A stretch of DNA of 25,519 bases, taken from NCBI GenBank assembly GCA_012521315.1, contig JAAYMP010000004.1, forward strand, positions 1-25,519, written 5' to 3'. A program made the translations under genes and the position numbers. A model generated the notes under the pieces. The model ran no database searches. It saw nothing but the letters and a program-made list of their open reading frames with translations, and had not been told where the DNA came from. The first letter of the stretch is position 1. Each line of letters begins with the position of its first letter. Source of the DNA: Bacillota bacterium. Lineage in GTDB: Bacteria > Bacillota > UBA4882 > UBA10575. Positions 1 through 7,631 of the stretch are shown piece by piece.

Positions 1-875
1 ACCGTCAGGGTCAGTTCGAGGTCAAGCGCGCCGTCCTTCCGGGGGTAGGGGTTAACTTCGATGCCCACCCCAACCTTTTGGTACTGCACCAGATTCACCC
101 GGGCGTCGGGGTTGGTCGTAATGACCGGATACTGTTCCCCGAGAAAGGCTGCCCCGGACGTGTTGCTTCCCACCCAAAAGCGTTCCCCGGCCAGCCGCCT
201 GCCCACCACCCGCGGGCGCAGGTCATCAGTGGCGGTAAGAGCACCAAGCCGCACCGGCGTGTGGACAGCCGTTCTGGGGATCGCCCAGTTTAATCCTTGT
301 TCCTGCGCGTAATCGAGCTCAACCTCGACCAATTCGGCCACCATCAGGTAAGGGGTGGCGCCCCGGTCCACCGCGCCTAAAACTTCACGGATATTATCCG
401 CCTCCAAAGCGCTGACCGGAACCGTCACCTCCTTCCGGCCCGCCTCCACCTGGAGGCGCTCCCGGGGCACAACCCGGGTTAAGACAGCCACTACGGTCTC
501 CTCATTGGCCTGTGCCCATTGAAAACGTTCAAGAGACCGTTCTGCCAAAGCGGCCGGTTCCGCCCCAATGAGCGCGGTCCCCTCCACCCAGGAACAGGGA
601 TAACCGTGCATCTCCGCCAAGAGTTCCACCGCTTCCCTGGCCGTCAGGCCCGGTTTGAGCGGAAGGGTCACCTTCCCCTGGACTAAAGGGGCCAGGACGA
701 CCGGGAACTCGCCAAGTCCAGCCAAACTGCGAAAGACCGCCCGCAGGTCGGCGTTGTCCAGATGGAACTCGGGCAAGACCCCGGTGCTCGGTTCCGCCCC
801 GGCCAGCACCAGCGGGATCAAGAAAAAAAGGAAAAGAAGTAAAAAATGGCGCCGATCCTTCCTTATGTACAACAT
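1..875 (-). CDS. Secretin (PilQ/GspD family), 3' end cut by window edge
   Basis: Open from the ATG at 875 to the left edge (291 codons, no stop), translated by hand. Secretins form the outer-membrane channel of type IV pili or type II secretion. Residues 1-10 are basic and 11-26 hydrophobic, a signal peptide. Residues about 36-103 look like the STN/N0 domain (FHLDNADLRAVFRSLAG, then KVTLPLKPGLTAREAVELL). About 120-170 resembles an N1-type subdomain. From about 178 the secretin domain proper begins (VAELVEVELDYAQEQGLNW, GEQYP at 246-250, YQKVGVGIEVNP from 265), matching the family's VGxxxP and YxxVGxxLxVxP pattern. The start is set by AAGAAGGTG a few bases upstream; an ATG at 879 is in another frame. 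It follows aroE by about 146 bp. The C-terminal barrel is outside the window, so pilus versus type II secretion cannot be decided. Confidence 0.85.
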   Translation of the reverse strand, partial: MLYIRKDRRHFLLLFLFFLIPLVLAGAEPSTGVLPEFHLDNADLRAVFRSLAGLGEFPVVLAPLVQGKVTLPLKPGLTAREAVELLAEMHGYPCSWVEGTALIGAEPAALAERSLERFQWAQANEETVVAVLTRVVPRERLQVEAGRKEVTVPVSALEADNIREVLGAVDRGATPYLMVAELVEVELDYAQEQGLNWAIPRTAVHTPVRLGALTATDDLRPRVVGRRLAGERFWVGSNTSGAAFLGEQYPVITTNPDARVNLVQYQKVGVGIEVNPYPRKDGALDLELTLT

Positions 876-1021
876 GCATGCACCTTCTTATGTTCTTGCT
901 TTCCGGCGTTTTCCCGCGCCGCCAAAAGCTCTCACCAGAGTTGGCCAGGCAATAAACTGGATGATATCTACTTCGCGACAGGCCTTGTTTTTCCTGCCGC
1001 GCCCGGGATTTTGCCTCCCGG
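876..1021 (-). other. aroE-secretin intergenic region with hairpins
   Basis: No gene seen. On the minus strand two inverted repeats follow the aroE stop: 6-bp arms at 1003-1008/1016-1021, and 9-bp arms (one G-U pair) at 974-982/993-1001 with a 10-nt loop. Neither is followed by a U-run, so they are not good intrinsic terminators. They may be processing or leader structures between aroE and the secretin. I see no convincing promoter here. Confidence 0.4.
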
Positions 1022-1900
1022 TTACCCCATGGACGTCCGGTCTGGCGCCAGCAACCCGTTTAAAAACCGGTACAAGGGGGCAAAGGGCGGAGTATGCCCG
1101 GTCCACAAACGGCAGGCCAAAATCCCTTGGTAGACCAGCATCCCCAACCCCTCCAGGGTGGGCAAGCCGTGCTTCCGGGCCTGGCGCAAAAAGGCCGTTT
1201 CCAGCGGGTGATAGACCAGATCGGCCACCAGACAGCCGCGTCGGCAAGCCGCCAGCGGAAAGGAGGGCTGGTCATTGGTGGCGGGAAACATCCCCAGGGG
1301 AGTCGCATTGATCACCAAATCAGCCTCCGCCGCCACGGCCTCCAGCTCCGGATCGGCAAACGAGAGCCCCGCCGCCGGGAAGCCGATCCGCTCGCGCAGC
1401 GCCGTCTGGAGCCCGGCGATCTTCTCCGGACTACGCCCAACCAGATAAAGGGCGGCCACTCCCTCTTGCGCCAGGCGGAAAGACAACGCCCGCGTCGCCC
1501 CGCCAACCCCCAGCAGCACCACCTTCTTCCCCGCCGGTTCCATTTGTCCCTGGTGGCGCAAAGAAAGCAGAAATCCTTCCCCGTCCGTACTATAGCCAAC
1601 CAGTTGGCCGCCCTCCGGGACCACCGTATTCACCGATCCGGTGAGCAAGGCATCCCCCGCCAAACGGTCCAGATGGGGAACGACCCTTTCTTTGTGGGGG
1701 ATCGTAATGTTCACCCCGCCCATCTTCAAACAGCGCACCGCTTGCACCGCCGCCCCCAGTTCCTCCGGTTTGACCGTAAAGCTTAAGTAAACCCCGTTGA
1801 TCCCCAGGAGGCGAAAGGCCTCGTTCTGCAGGTGGGGCGAGAGGGAATGTCCCACCGGATCCCCAAACAGCCCAAACAAACGCCGCTCCGCCATCTCCAT
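1022..1900 (-). CDS. aroE: Shikimate dehydrogenase (NADP+)
   Basis: Reduces 3-dehydroshikimate to shikimate in the cytoplasmic pathway to chorismate and aromatic amino acids. The 292-residue protein has the substrate-binding N-terminal domain (GDPVGHSLSPHLQN at 13-26, replacing the usual SLSPxMHN; catalytic Lys70 in NITIPHK; Asp106 in YSTDGEGF) and a Rossmann C-terminal domain with GVGGATR at 131-137 and NATPLGM further on. The ATG at 1900 is chosen because GGGAGG lies 9 bp upstream; the longer frame from a TTG at 1927 has no comparable site. It lies just downstream of the RNase J terminator, so it probably has its own weak promoter or depends on readthrough. In many Bacillota aroE sits beside type IV pilus genes, which fits the secretin that follows. 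Confidence 0.95.
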   Translation of the reverse strand: MEMAERRLFGLFGDPVGHSLSPHLQNEAFRLLGINGVYLSFTVKPEELGAAVQAVRCLKMGGVNITIPHKERVVPHLDRLAGDALLTGSVNTVVPEGGQLVGYSTDGEGFLLSLRHQGQMEPAGKKVVLLGVGGATRALSFRLAQEGVAALYLVGRSPEKIAGLQTALRERIGFPAAGLSFADPELEAVAAEADLVINATPLGMFPATNDQPSFPLAACRRGCLVADLVYHPLETAFLRQARKHGLPTLEGLGMLVYQGILACRLWTGHTPPFAPLYRFLNGLLAPDRTSMG

Positions 1901-1936
1901 CCGCTGATGCCTCCCAACACGACACAAAAACTATGG

Positions 1937-1965
1937 AAAAAAACTCTCCTGCGGGACGCAGGAGA
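1937..1965 (-). terminator. Intrinsic terminator after RNase J gene
   Basis: Read on the minus strand, an 8-9 bp GC-rich stem (CTCCTGCG pairing with CGCAGGAG, 3-nt loop, 1946-1964) is followed by seven T residues (1943-1937). It starts about 10 bp after the RNase J stop codon. Confidence 0.85.
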
Positions 1966-1975
1966 AGGATTCCAC

Positions 1976-3640
1976 CTAAACTTCGGTTATGATCGGCAAG
2001 ATCATCGGCCGCCGCTTCGTCCGTTCGTAGAGGAAGCGGCTGAGCGTCTCCCGGATCTGCCCTTTCATAAAGGCCCAGTCGTTGTTGCCTTGGTTCTGGC
2101 ATTTGTCCAAGGCTTCGATCACCTTGGCTCTGACCTCCTCCATCAGCGCTTCCGATTCACGGACATAGACAAACCCGCGGGAGATAATATCCGGTCCGGC
2201 CAAGACCTGCCCGTTCTCCTGGTCCAGCGTGATGATGGCAATCAGAATGCCGTCCTGCGAAAGTTGTTTCCGGTCACGGAGCACCACGTTGCCCACATCG
2301 CCGACGCCCAAACCGTCAACGAAGATGCGGCCGGCCGGCACCCGGCCCGCAATCCGGCCCGAATTGGGGGTAAACTCCAGGACATCACCGTTTTCAGCAA
2401 TAAACACATTTTTACTGGGCACCCCGATCTCTTGCGCCAAGCGGGCATGCTGTACCAGATGCCGGTACTCGCCGTGGACCGGCACGAAAAACTTGGGTTT
2501 GACCAGTTGCAACATGAGCTTTAATTCTTCCTGACGGGCGTGGCCCGAAACATGAACCCCGGTCACTGCTTCATAGATCACGCTGGCTCCTTGTTTATAG
2601 AGGTGATTGATGGTCCGGGCAATCAGCTTTTCGTTCCCCGGGATCGCGGAAGCGGAAATGATCACCGTATCCCCGGGCATAATCGCAATCCGGCGGTGTT
2701 CGCCCATGGCCATCCGGCTCAAGGCGGCCAAAGGCTCACCCTGGCTCCCCGTGGTCACCAACACTACTTCATTCACTGGTAAACGTTGGACTTCATCCAA
2801 GTCGACCTCCAGGCCGTCCGGAATCTTTAGATACCCCAGTTCTTTCGCGATTGAAACCACATTCACCATACTCCGTCCAAGGAAGGCCACTTTCCGCCGG
2901 TGGAGGACCGCGGCATTCACCACCTGCTGGATCCGGTGGATATTGGAGGCGAAGGTCGTCACGATCAAACGTCCTTCCGCCCCGTGGAAGAACTCCTCGA
3001 ACTTTTCGGCCAGCACCCGTTCGGAGACGGTGTAACCCTCCATCTCCACATTGGTACTGTCGGAGAGGAGGACCAGGACACCCCGCTCGCCCAGTTCGGC
3101 AAATTTATGGAAGTCCAGCGGTTCGCCGTCAACCGGCGTGTGGTCGATTTTAAAGTCGGCCGTATGCACGATGATCCCCGCCGGCGTATGGATGGCAAGG
3201 GCAAAAACCCCGGCAATACTGTGGTTGACATTGATGAACTCAACTTGGAACGAGCCGATCTTCAGCTCATCGCGGGGGTTAACCGGAATCATTTGGACCT
3301 TCCGTTCCAACCCATGCTCTTTCAGTTTAGCCTCGGCCAAGGCCAAAGTCAGCCGGGAGCCATAGACCGGTGCCGTAATCTGTTTGATCACATAGGGCAG
3401 AGCCCCGATATGATCCTCGTGCCCGTGGGTTAAGATGATCCCCATGATCTTTTCCCGGTTTTCCATCAGATAAGTGATATCCGGGATCACCACATCGATC
3501 CCGAGCATATCCTCGTCGGGAAACATGAGACCAGCATCGATCACCAGGATCTCGTCCCGGTATTCGACGGCCCACATGTTCTTGCCGATCTCTCCTAACC
3601 CCCCCAGGGGGATCAGAGCGACCTTATTCTTTTTTGACAA
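1976..3640 (-). CDS. rnj: Ribonuclease J
   Basis: Metallo-beta-lactamase/beta-CASP ribonuclease with 5'-3' exo- and endonuclease activity, central to mRNA decay and rRNA maturation in Bacillota. 554 residues from the chosen start, close to B. subtilis RNase J1 (555). Zinc-site motif HGHEDH is at 72-77; further family motifs are NVNHSI, HTADFK, LLSDSTN, HVSGHA and PVHGEYRHL; the C-terminal domain is complete. The start is TTG at 3640, placed after GCAGGAGGTG; a GTG at 3652 overlaps that ribosome site and is unlikely. Transcribed alone between the promoter at 3763-3791 and the terminator at 1937-1965, with a roughly 115-nt leader containing a perfect hairpin. Whether it is the J1 or J2 type cannot be told from one copy. 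Confidence 0.95.
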   Translation of the reverse strand: MSKKNKVALIPLGGLGEIGKNMWAVEYRDEILVIDAGLMFPDEDMLGIDVVIPDITYLMENREKIMGIILTHGHEDHIGALPYVIKQITAPVYGSRLTLALAEAKLKEHGLERKVQMIPVNPRDELKIGSFQVEFINVNHSIAGVFALAIHTPAGIIVHTADFKIDHTPVDGEPLDFHKFAELGERGVLVLLSDSTNVEMEGYTVSERVLAEKFEEFFHGAEGRLIVTTFASNIHRIQQVVNAAVLHRRKVAFLGRSMVNVVSIAKELGYLKIPDGLEVDLDEVQRLPVNEVVLVTTGSQGEPLAALSRMAMGEHRRIAIMPGDTVIISASAIPGNEKLIARTINHLYKQGASVIYEAVTGVHVSGHARQEELKLMLQLVKPKFFVPVHGEYRHLVQHARLAQEIGVPSKNVFIAENGDVLEFTPNSGRIAGRVPAGRIFVDGLGVGDVGNVVLRDRKQLSQDGILIAIITLDQENGQVLAGPDIISRGFVYVRESEALMEEVRAKVIEALDKCQNQGNNDWAFMKGQIRETLSRFLYERTKRRPMILPIITEV

Positions 3641-3698
3641 TAAAAAAAACACCTCCTGCTTTTGTTTCCGTGCATCTACAGCATATTTTATAATACCA

Positions 3699-3724
3699 AA
3701 GACCGTCTTCCGCCTGACGGTCTT
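3699..3724 (-). promoter_or_regulatory. Perfect hairpin in RNase J 5' leader
   Basis: Arms AAGACCGTC and GACGGTCTT (3699-3707 and 3716-3724) form a perfect 9-bp stem with an 8-nt loop. It lies between the predicted transcription start (about 3756) and the ribosome binding site (about 3655). The sequence after it on the minus strand is A/T-rich without a clean U-run, so it looks like a leader structure rather than a terminator. Confidence 0.55.
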
Positions 3725-3762
3725 CCAGTCCGAAGAAAACCCGATCCGGTAAACTTCTTTAT

Positions 3763-3791
3763 ATTATATCAAATCTAATATTTCCCCACAA
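3763..3791 (-). promoter_or_regulatory. Sigma-A-type promoter of RNase J gene
   Basis: On the minus strand, TTGTGG (3786-3791), a 17-bp spacer and a perfect TATAAT (3763-3768). It is correctly placed upstream of the RNase J start and downstream of the pepF stop. Confidence 0.75.
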
Positions 3792-3853
3792 CCACCTTTT
3801 TACCGCCGGGCCGTACCGGCCTCGTTTTACAAAAATTTAAATTCGGGACAGAC

Positions 3854-5653
3854 CTAAAGGATAAATTCGGGCAATAACTGCTTAAACATGGCCATCGCTT
3901 CCGCGATCGGTTGCGGGGTCGAGAGGTCCACCCCCGCTCGGGCAAGCAGGACCAACGGGTAATCCGAACCCCCGCTGCGGAGAAGCTCCAGATAGGCTTC
4001 GACCGCCTTTTGGCCTTCCGCCCGGAAACGCTGGACAAAGGCCACCGCCGCACAAAACCCGGTCGCATACTTGTAGACGTAGAAATTATAGAAAAAGTGG
4101 GGGATCCGCGACCACTCGGCCTTCAGCTCCGGATCAAGGACCACTTCCGGTCCATGGTAGAACTGGGCCAGTTTAAAGTATTCCTCCTCCAACCACTCCG
4201 CCGTTAAGGCTTCGCCCGCTTCCACCTGTTGATGGAGGAGTTTTTCAAACTCGGCGAACATCGTCTGGCGAAAAACCGTCCCCCGGAAGTGCTCCAGAAA
4301 ATGGTGGAGATAGTAGACCTTCTCCCTTTGGCTTGACGCCGTTTCGATTAAATCCAAAACCAGCAGGACTTCATTGACGGTCGAGGCAATCTCCGCCAAA
4401 AAGATGGGGTACTGAGCATTGATGTACGTCTGCGTCCGGTTGGACAGGTAGCTATGGAGGGCATGCCCCAGCTCATGGGCCAGGGTAAACAGGTCGTTGG
4501 CGGTTCCCTGGTAATTCAAAAGCAGATAGGGATGGCTGTCGTAACAACCCCAGGCGTAAGCACCGCTGGTCTTCCCCTTGTTTTCATAAACGTCGATCCA
4601 GCCATCGGCAAAGGCTTTATCCAAAAGCGCCCCATACTCCCCGCCCAAGAGGCGCAGACCGTTCTTGACCGCCGTTTTCGCCTCTTCATAACCGATCTTC
4701 AGCTCAAAACCGGCCACCGGCGAGACGTAGAGGTCGTAAGGATGCATCTCCTCCAGGCCGAGCATGGCCTGCTTCTGTCGGAAATACTGCTGGAAGACGG
4801 GGAGCGCCGCATGGATCCCGTCAATCAAGCTGTGATAGACCTCTTCTTTGATGTTGTCATCATCCAAGGACGCGGTCAAAGCCGAAGGGTAATGCCGGGC
4901 GCGGGCGTAAAAGATGTTGCTCTTTACCCCGGCGTTCAACGCCGCCGCCAGCGTGTTCCGGTACCGGTGGTAAGTACGGTGCAACGCCAAAAAGGCTTCC
5001 TGCCGGACCGCCCGTTCCTTGCTTTCCAGAAAACGAAGGTAACGGCCGTGGGTTAAAGGGACCGCCCGGCCTTCTTCGTCATGGACCGCCGGGAACTCCA
5101 GATCGGCGTTGTTGAGCATTGTAAAGATGTTTTCGCCGCTCCCGGCGATCTCACTGCTCAAGGCCAGAAGACGCTCTTCCGCCGGTGAGAGAATATGCTG
5201 TCGCCGCCGGGCCAGGTCCTCCAAGAAGTGCCGGTACTGCGCCAGCGCCGGCTCGGCCTGGAGCGCGGCGTCCAACTCTGCTTGGGGGATCGCCATTAAC
5301 TCCGGGAGAAAGAAGGCGGTCATGGCCCCCACCCGGGCCAGGAGGGCCTGCATCCGCTCAACCATGGCCTGGCCCTGGGGGTTGGTATTATCCTCATCCC
5401 GGCTCATCTTGGCGTAGACAAAAGCTTTATCCATCAGCCGGCCGAGCCGGTCCCGGAGTTCCAGCACCGTCCGGAGCGTCGCGGGCGACGACCCGATTCG
5501 CCCCTGGTAGCCGGCAAATTCGACAGCCAACGTCTCGATGTTTTTGAGGTCTTGTTCCCACTCGGCAACCGAAGGGTAAAGGTCCTCCAGTCGCCAGCGG
5601 TACTCGATCGGTATCTCTGCTCTGCTCGGCAGCGCGCCTTGGGCCTGCTCCAT
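3854..5653 (-). CDS. pepF: Oligoendopeptidase F (M3B metallopeptidase)
   Basis: Zinc endopeptidase that cuts short peptides, normally cytoplasmic. At 599 residues it has the usual family length. The catalytic motif is complete: H393-E394-x-x-H397 in LAHELGHALHS, with the third ligand Glu421 in FLAEIAS. The N-terminal M3 helical region (PIEYRWRLEDLYPS, residues 15-29) and the C-terminal HGPEVVLDPELKAEWSRIPH-type substrate loop are present. There is no signal peptide. The ATG at 5653 follows AAGGAGGTTCC with good spacing. It lies 43 bp downstream of the Gfo/Idh gene with no terminator between them, so the two are probably co-transcribed. No strong terminator is visible after it, only a weak GC-rich inverted repeat. 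Confidence 0.95.
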   Translation of the reverse strand: MEQAQGALPSRAEIPIEYRWRLEDLYPSVAEWEQDLKNIETLAVEFAGYQGRIGSSPATLRTVLELRDRLGRLMDKAFVYAKMSRDEDNTNPQGQAMVERMQALLARVGAMTAFFLPELMAIPQAELDAALQAEPALAQYRHFLEDLARRRQHILSPAEERLLALSSEIAGSGENIFTMLNNADLEFPAVHDEEGRAVPLTHGRYLRFLESKERAVRQEAFLALHRTYHRYRNTLAAALNAGVKSNIFYARARHYPSALTASLDDDNIKEEVYHSLIDGIHAALPVFQQYFRQKQAMLGLEEMHPYDLYVSPVAGFELKIGYEEAKTAVKNGLRLLGGEYGALLDKAFADGWIDVYENKGKTSGAYAWGCYDSHPYLLLNYQGTANDLFTLAHELGHALHSYLSNRTQTYINAQYPIFLAEIASTVNEVLLVLDLIETASSQREKVYYLHHFLEHFRGTVFRQTMFAEFEKLLHQQVEAGEALTAEWLEEEYFKLAQFYHGPEVVLDPELKAEWSRIPHFFYNFYVYKYATGFCAAVAFVQRFRAEGQKAVEAYLELLRSGGSDYPLVLLARAGVDLSTPQPIAEAMAMFKQLLPEFIL

Positions 5654-5696
5654 TTTTGGAACCTCCTTGTCAAATATGATCGAGCTTTGGCCCCCG

Positions 5697-6746
5697 TTAC
5701 ACCGTGGCGTAGGCGGGAGCCCGGTCCACCTTCACAATATCTTGCTCCCTAATCGACTGTAAAATAGCGTAAACCGTCCGGAAGTCGCCCAGTTCCACCT
5801 CGGGGGTGACCGCAATCTCTTCCGTCCCGTGCAGCGCATTGTAGAAGTTGAGGAGCTCGTTATAGTAGCCGCGGTTCGGCCGGTACCTGACCATCTCATG
5901 GCCCCCGTCATGGTAAAAGATGTTGACCACCCCGCAACCGTTGTCTTCCAGATAGATCTGGCCGCGGGTGCCAAAGATCCGTAAGCCGACCGCCGGTTTT
6001 TGCACTTCGCGCCCGGCCGGGAAATAGGAAAAGCTCCCCACTACTCCGTTCATGAACTCCATATTGACCGTAACCGCGGCGTACGGACTAAAGTCATCAT
6101 CCTGCGGGACACCAAAAGCGGACAGGTGCTTAACCGCACCAAACAGGTGGCGCAGACCGGCCAGGTCATGGATGGCCGCATCCAGGAGATCTCCCCCCGG
6201 GTACTGCGGATGCTGCCGCCACTCGGTGGCCGCAAAGGTGTTTTTCTCCATCGCACAGGGAAAACAGTTGCTGCTATGGTAAATGAAGAAGACTGGTGCG
6301 CCGACCTTCTTTTCGGCGACCAGGCGGCGGATGATGTTGAATTCCTCACTGTACCGGTAGTTTTCCGCAATCATCATTTTCATCCCGTACCGGTAGGGCA
6401 GTTCGGTGGTGGCCACCGCCTGTTCATAGGTGGCACCCAGCGGTTTTTCCAGAATAACGTGTTTCCCGGCCCGGGCTGCCTCCTCGGCTACCGCATGGTT
6501 ATACGGAATCGGCACCAAAATATCGATCACCTGCAGATCGGGGCGTTCCAACATCCGGCGGTAATCGGTGAAAACATCCAGGGACGGATCCAAACCCAGC
6601 CGCCGCCCCCACTCCTCCGCCACTTCCCGCTTTTGATCACAGACCGCCGCCACCTCATATTGATCGGTCAGTTCCCGCAAGGCCGGGTAATGCAATCTTT
6701 CCCAGGCCAGGCCGCAACCGATGATCCCCGTTCTCAGCTTCCCCAT
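5697..6746 (-). CDS. Gfo/Idh/MocA-family NAD(P)-dependent oxidoreductase
   Basis: A 349-residue dehydrogenase of the glucose-fructose oxidoreductase/inositol dehydrogenase family. These oxidise or reduce sugars and sugar derivatives; the substrate cannot be predicted here. Visible are the N-terminal Rossmann motif (GIIGCGLAWERLH, about residues 8-20), the EKP motif (HVILEKPLGA) and the catalytic-region DAAIHDLAGLRHLFG with the Asp/His pair. The ATG at 6746 is chosen because AAGGAGG lies just upstream; the in-frame upstream ATG at 6809 would add 21 untypical residues encoded by the hairpin region. That Shine-Dalgarno lies in the 3' arm of a 13-bp inverted repeat (6752-6795), which suggests translational or attenuation control. 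pepF follows closely. Confidence 0.9.
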   Translation of the reverse strand: MGKLRTGIIGCGLAWERLHYPALRELTDQYEVAAVCDQKREVAEEWGRRLGLDPSLDVFTDYRRMLERPDLQVIDILVPIPYNHAVAEEAARAGKHVILEKPLGATYEQAVATTELPYRYGMKMMIAENYRYSEEFNIIRRLVAEKKVGAPVFFIYHSSNCFPCAMEKNTFAATEWRQHPQYPGGDLLDAAIHDLAGLRHLFGAVKHLSAFGVPQDDDFSPYAAVTVNMEFMNGVVGSFSYFPAGREVQKPAVGLRIFGTRGQIYLEDNGCGVVNIFYHDGGHEMVRYRPNRGYYNELLNFYNALHGTEEIAVTPEVELGDFRTVYAILQSIREQDIVKVDRAPAYATV

Positions 6747-6748
6747 AG

Positions 6749-6795
6749 AAAAAACCTCCTTTTTCTTTTTAATGTCCCCAACAAAAAGGAGGTTT
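6749..6795 (-). promoter_or_regulatory. 13-bp inverted repeat enclosing the Shine-Dalgarno of the Gfo/Idh gene
   Basis: On the minus strand AAACCTCCTTTTT (6783-6795) is followed after an 18-nt loop by its exact complement AAAAAGGAGGTTT (6752-6764) and then three more T. The second arm contains the AAGGAGG ribosome site of the gene starting at 6746. The structure could hide that site, or act as a terminator for the gene ending at 6811 because the stem runs into a six-T tract. Confidence 0.65.
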
Positions 6796-6810
6796 ATAAG
6801 ACGGGTCACT

Positions 6811-7473
6811 CTATTTCCCCAACGGATAACGGTTGTTCTTCGTCACATACTCGACAATCTCATAGGTCTCATGAACCTGCTTCCACCGTTTGACCTCGGC
6901 CAGGAAATAATGGAGGGCGATGCTGAAGGTCACGACCAAGATGAAACCCCAGATCGCCGTCGCCAGGAGCCCGCGCTTTTTAGCCTCCGCCCGGTACTCC
7001 ACGAGCAACACCTGTTTCGCCTCGGCAGACAGCCCGTTCAACTCCCGGGTGGCATCATACAGGGCCCGGTGGACGGTCTCAAGATCCGCCTCCGTCGCCG
7101 CTACCCCGTCGTTACTCTCCGCCGCCCGGGCCGCCTCCGTCTCCAGTTCCTTAATCCTTTCTTGCAACAACTGCCGTTTTCCTTGGTACTCCGGCCGGTT
7201 CAAGATCTCCTCCAAACGGAGATCCAACTCCGCCCGGCTAAAATAGGGCAGCCATTCGCCGCTGTATAAAGGGTACGGCCGGTGATCGGGGTCACCACTC
7301 TCCTCCGCCCAACCACCGTACAAAATGACCCAGCGCTGGCCGGTCCACTGGTCCTTCAGATGCTGGACCTGGTAAGCGCCGGCCGTTTGCAGGGGGCCTT
7401 TCTCCCAGCGCAAGTACCCGGCCAGTAAAATGAGGAGAAAAAAGGTCATGGGGAATAACCATAATTTCTTCAT
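6811..7473 (-). CDS. Two-TM coiled-coil membrane protein of unknown function
   Basis: Not recognised. The 220-residue product has an N-terminal hydrophobic segment (about 4-20), an extracytoplasmic stretch with several Trp/Tyr and the charged sequence EESGDPDHRPYP (56-67), then a long Glu/Lys/Arg/Leu/Ala-rich helical region with coiled-coil character (about 78-165, for example QLLQERIKELETEAARAAE). A second membrane segment follows (168-191) and a short cytoplasmic tail of about 29 residues. The start at 7473 is supported by GGGAGG 6 bp upstream. It sits about 158 bp downstream of the RND pump gene and upstream of the Gfo/Idh gene; either association could be incidental. The architecture (membrane hairpin with periplasmic coiled coil) suggests a structural or sensory role, but no function is assigned. 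Confidence 0.8.
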   Translation of the reverse strand: MKKLWLFPMTFFLLILLAGYLRWEKGPLQTAGAYQVQHLKDQWTGQRWVILYGGWAEESGDPDHRPYPLYSGEWLPYFSRAELDLRLEEILNRPEYQGKRQLLQERIKELETEAARAAESNDGVAATEADLETVHRALYDATRELNGLSAEAKQVLLVEYRAEAKKRGLLATAIWGFILVVTFSIALHYFLAEVKRWKQVHETYEIVEYVTKNNRYPLGK

Positions 7474-7631
7474 GATTTACCTCCCGCCCGTGCTTCCGTC
7501 CCTTCCGGTTGGCTCCTCGGCCTTGACGGAAATCTTCTCCCCGTTTATTTCGACTTCTTCCCGGAAATTCCTGTCGTTCCTCTTGCCTTGGACGAGGATT
7601 CGGACAGGCTTTTATCTTAGAGCAGCCCCCT
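7474..7631 (-). other. Intergenic region with a protein-like open stretch lacking a start codon
   Basis: Between the RND stop and the two-TM gene. On the minus strand a frame ending at TAA 7477-7479 is open back to a stop near 7612 and reads like protein (for example EEVEINGEKISVKAEEP), yet it contains no ATG, GTG or TTG. It could be a remnant of a small gene or chance coding in GC-rich DNA. No clear promoter or terminator is visible. Confidence 0.3.

Noticed and set aside
529..879. Minus-strand open frame of 116 codons from ATG 879
   Set aside because: It is a shifted frame over the secretin; the in-frame product from ATG 875 has a signal peptide and secretin motifs.
1003..1021. Inverted repeat after aroE as terminator
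   Set aside because: Six-bp stem and no T tract on the minus strand.
3697..3708. Sequence CAAAGACCGTC shared by the RNase J leader and the veg distal promoter
   Set aside because: Many 11-12 base matches are expected by chance in 25 kb; no shared context.
6000..6893. Plus-strand open frame of 297 codons
   Set aside because: It lies antisense to the Gfo/Idh gene, has no family motifs or ribosome site, and results from high GC.
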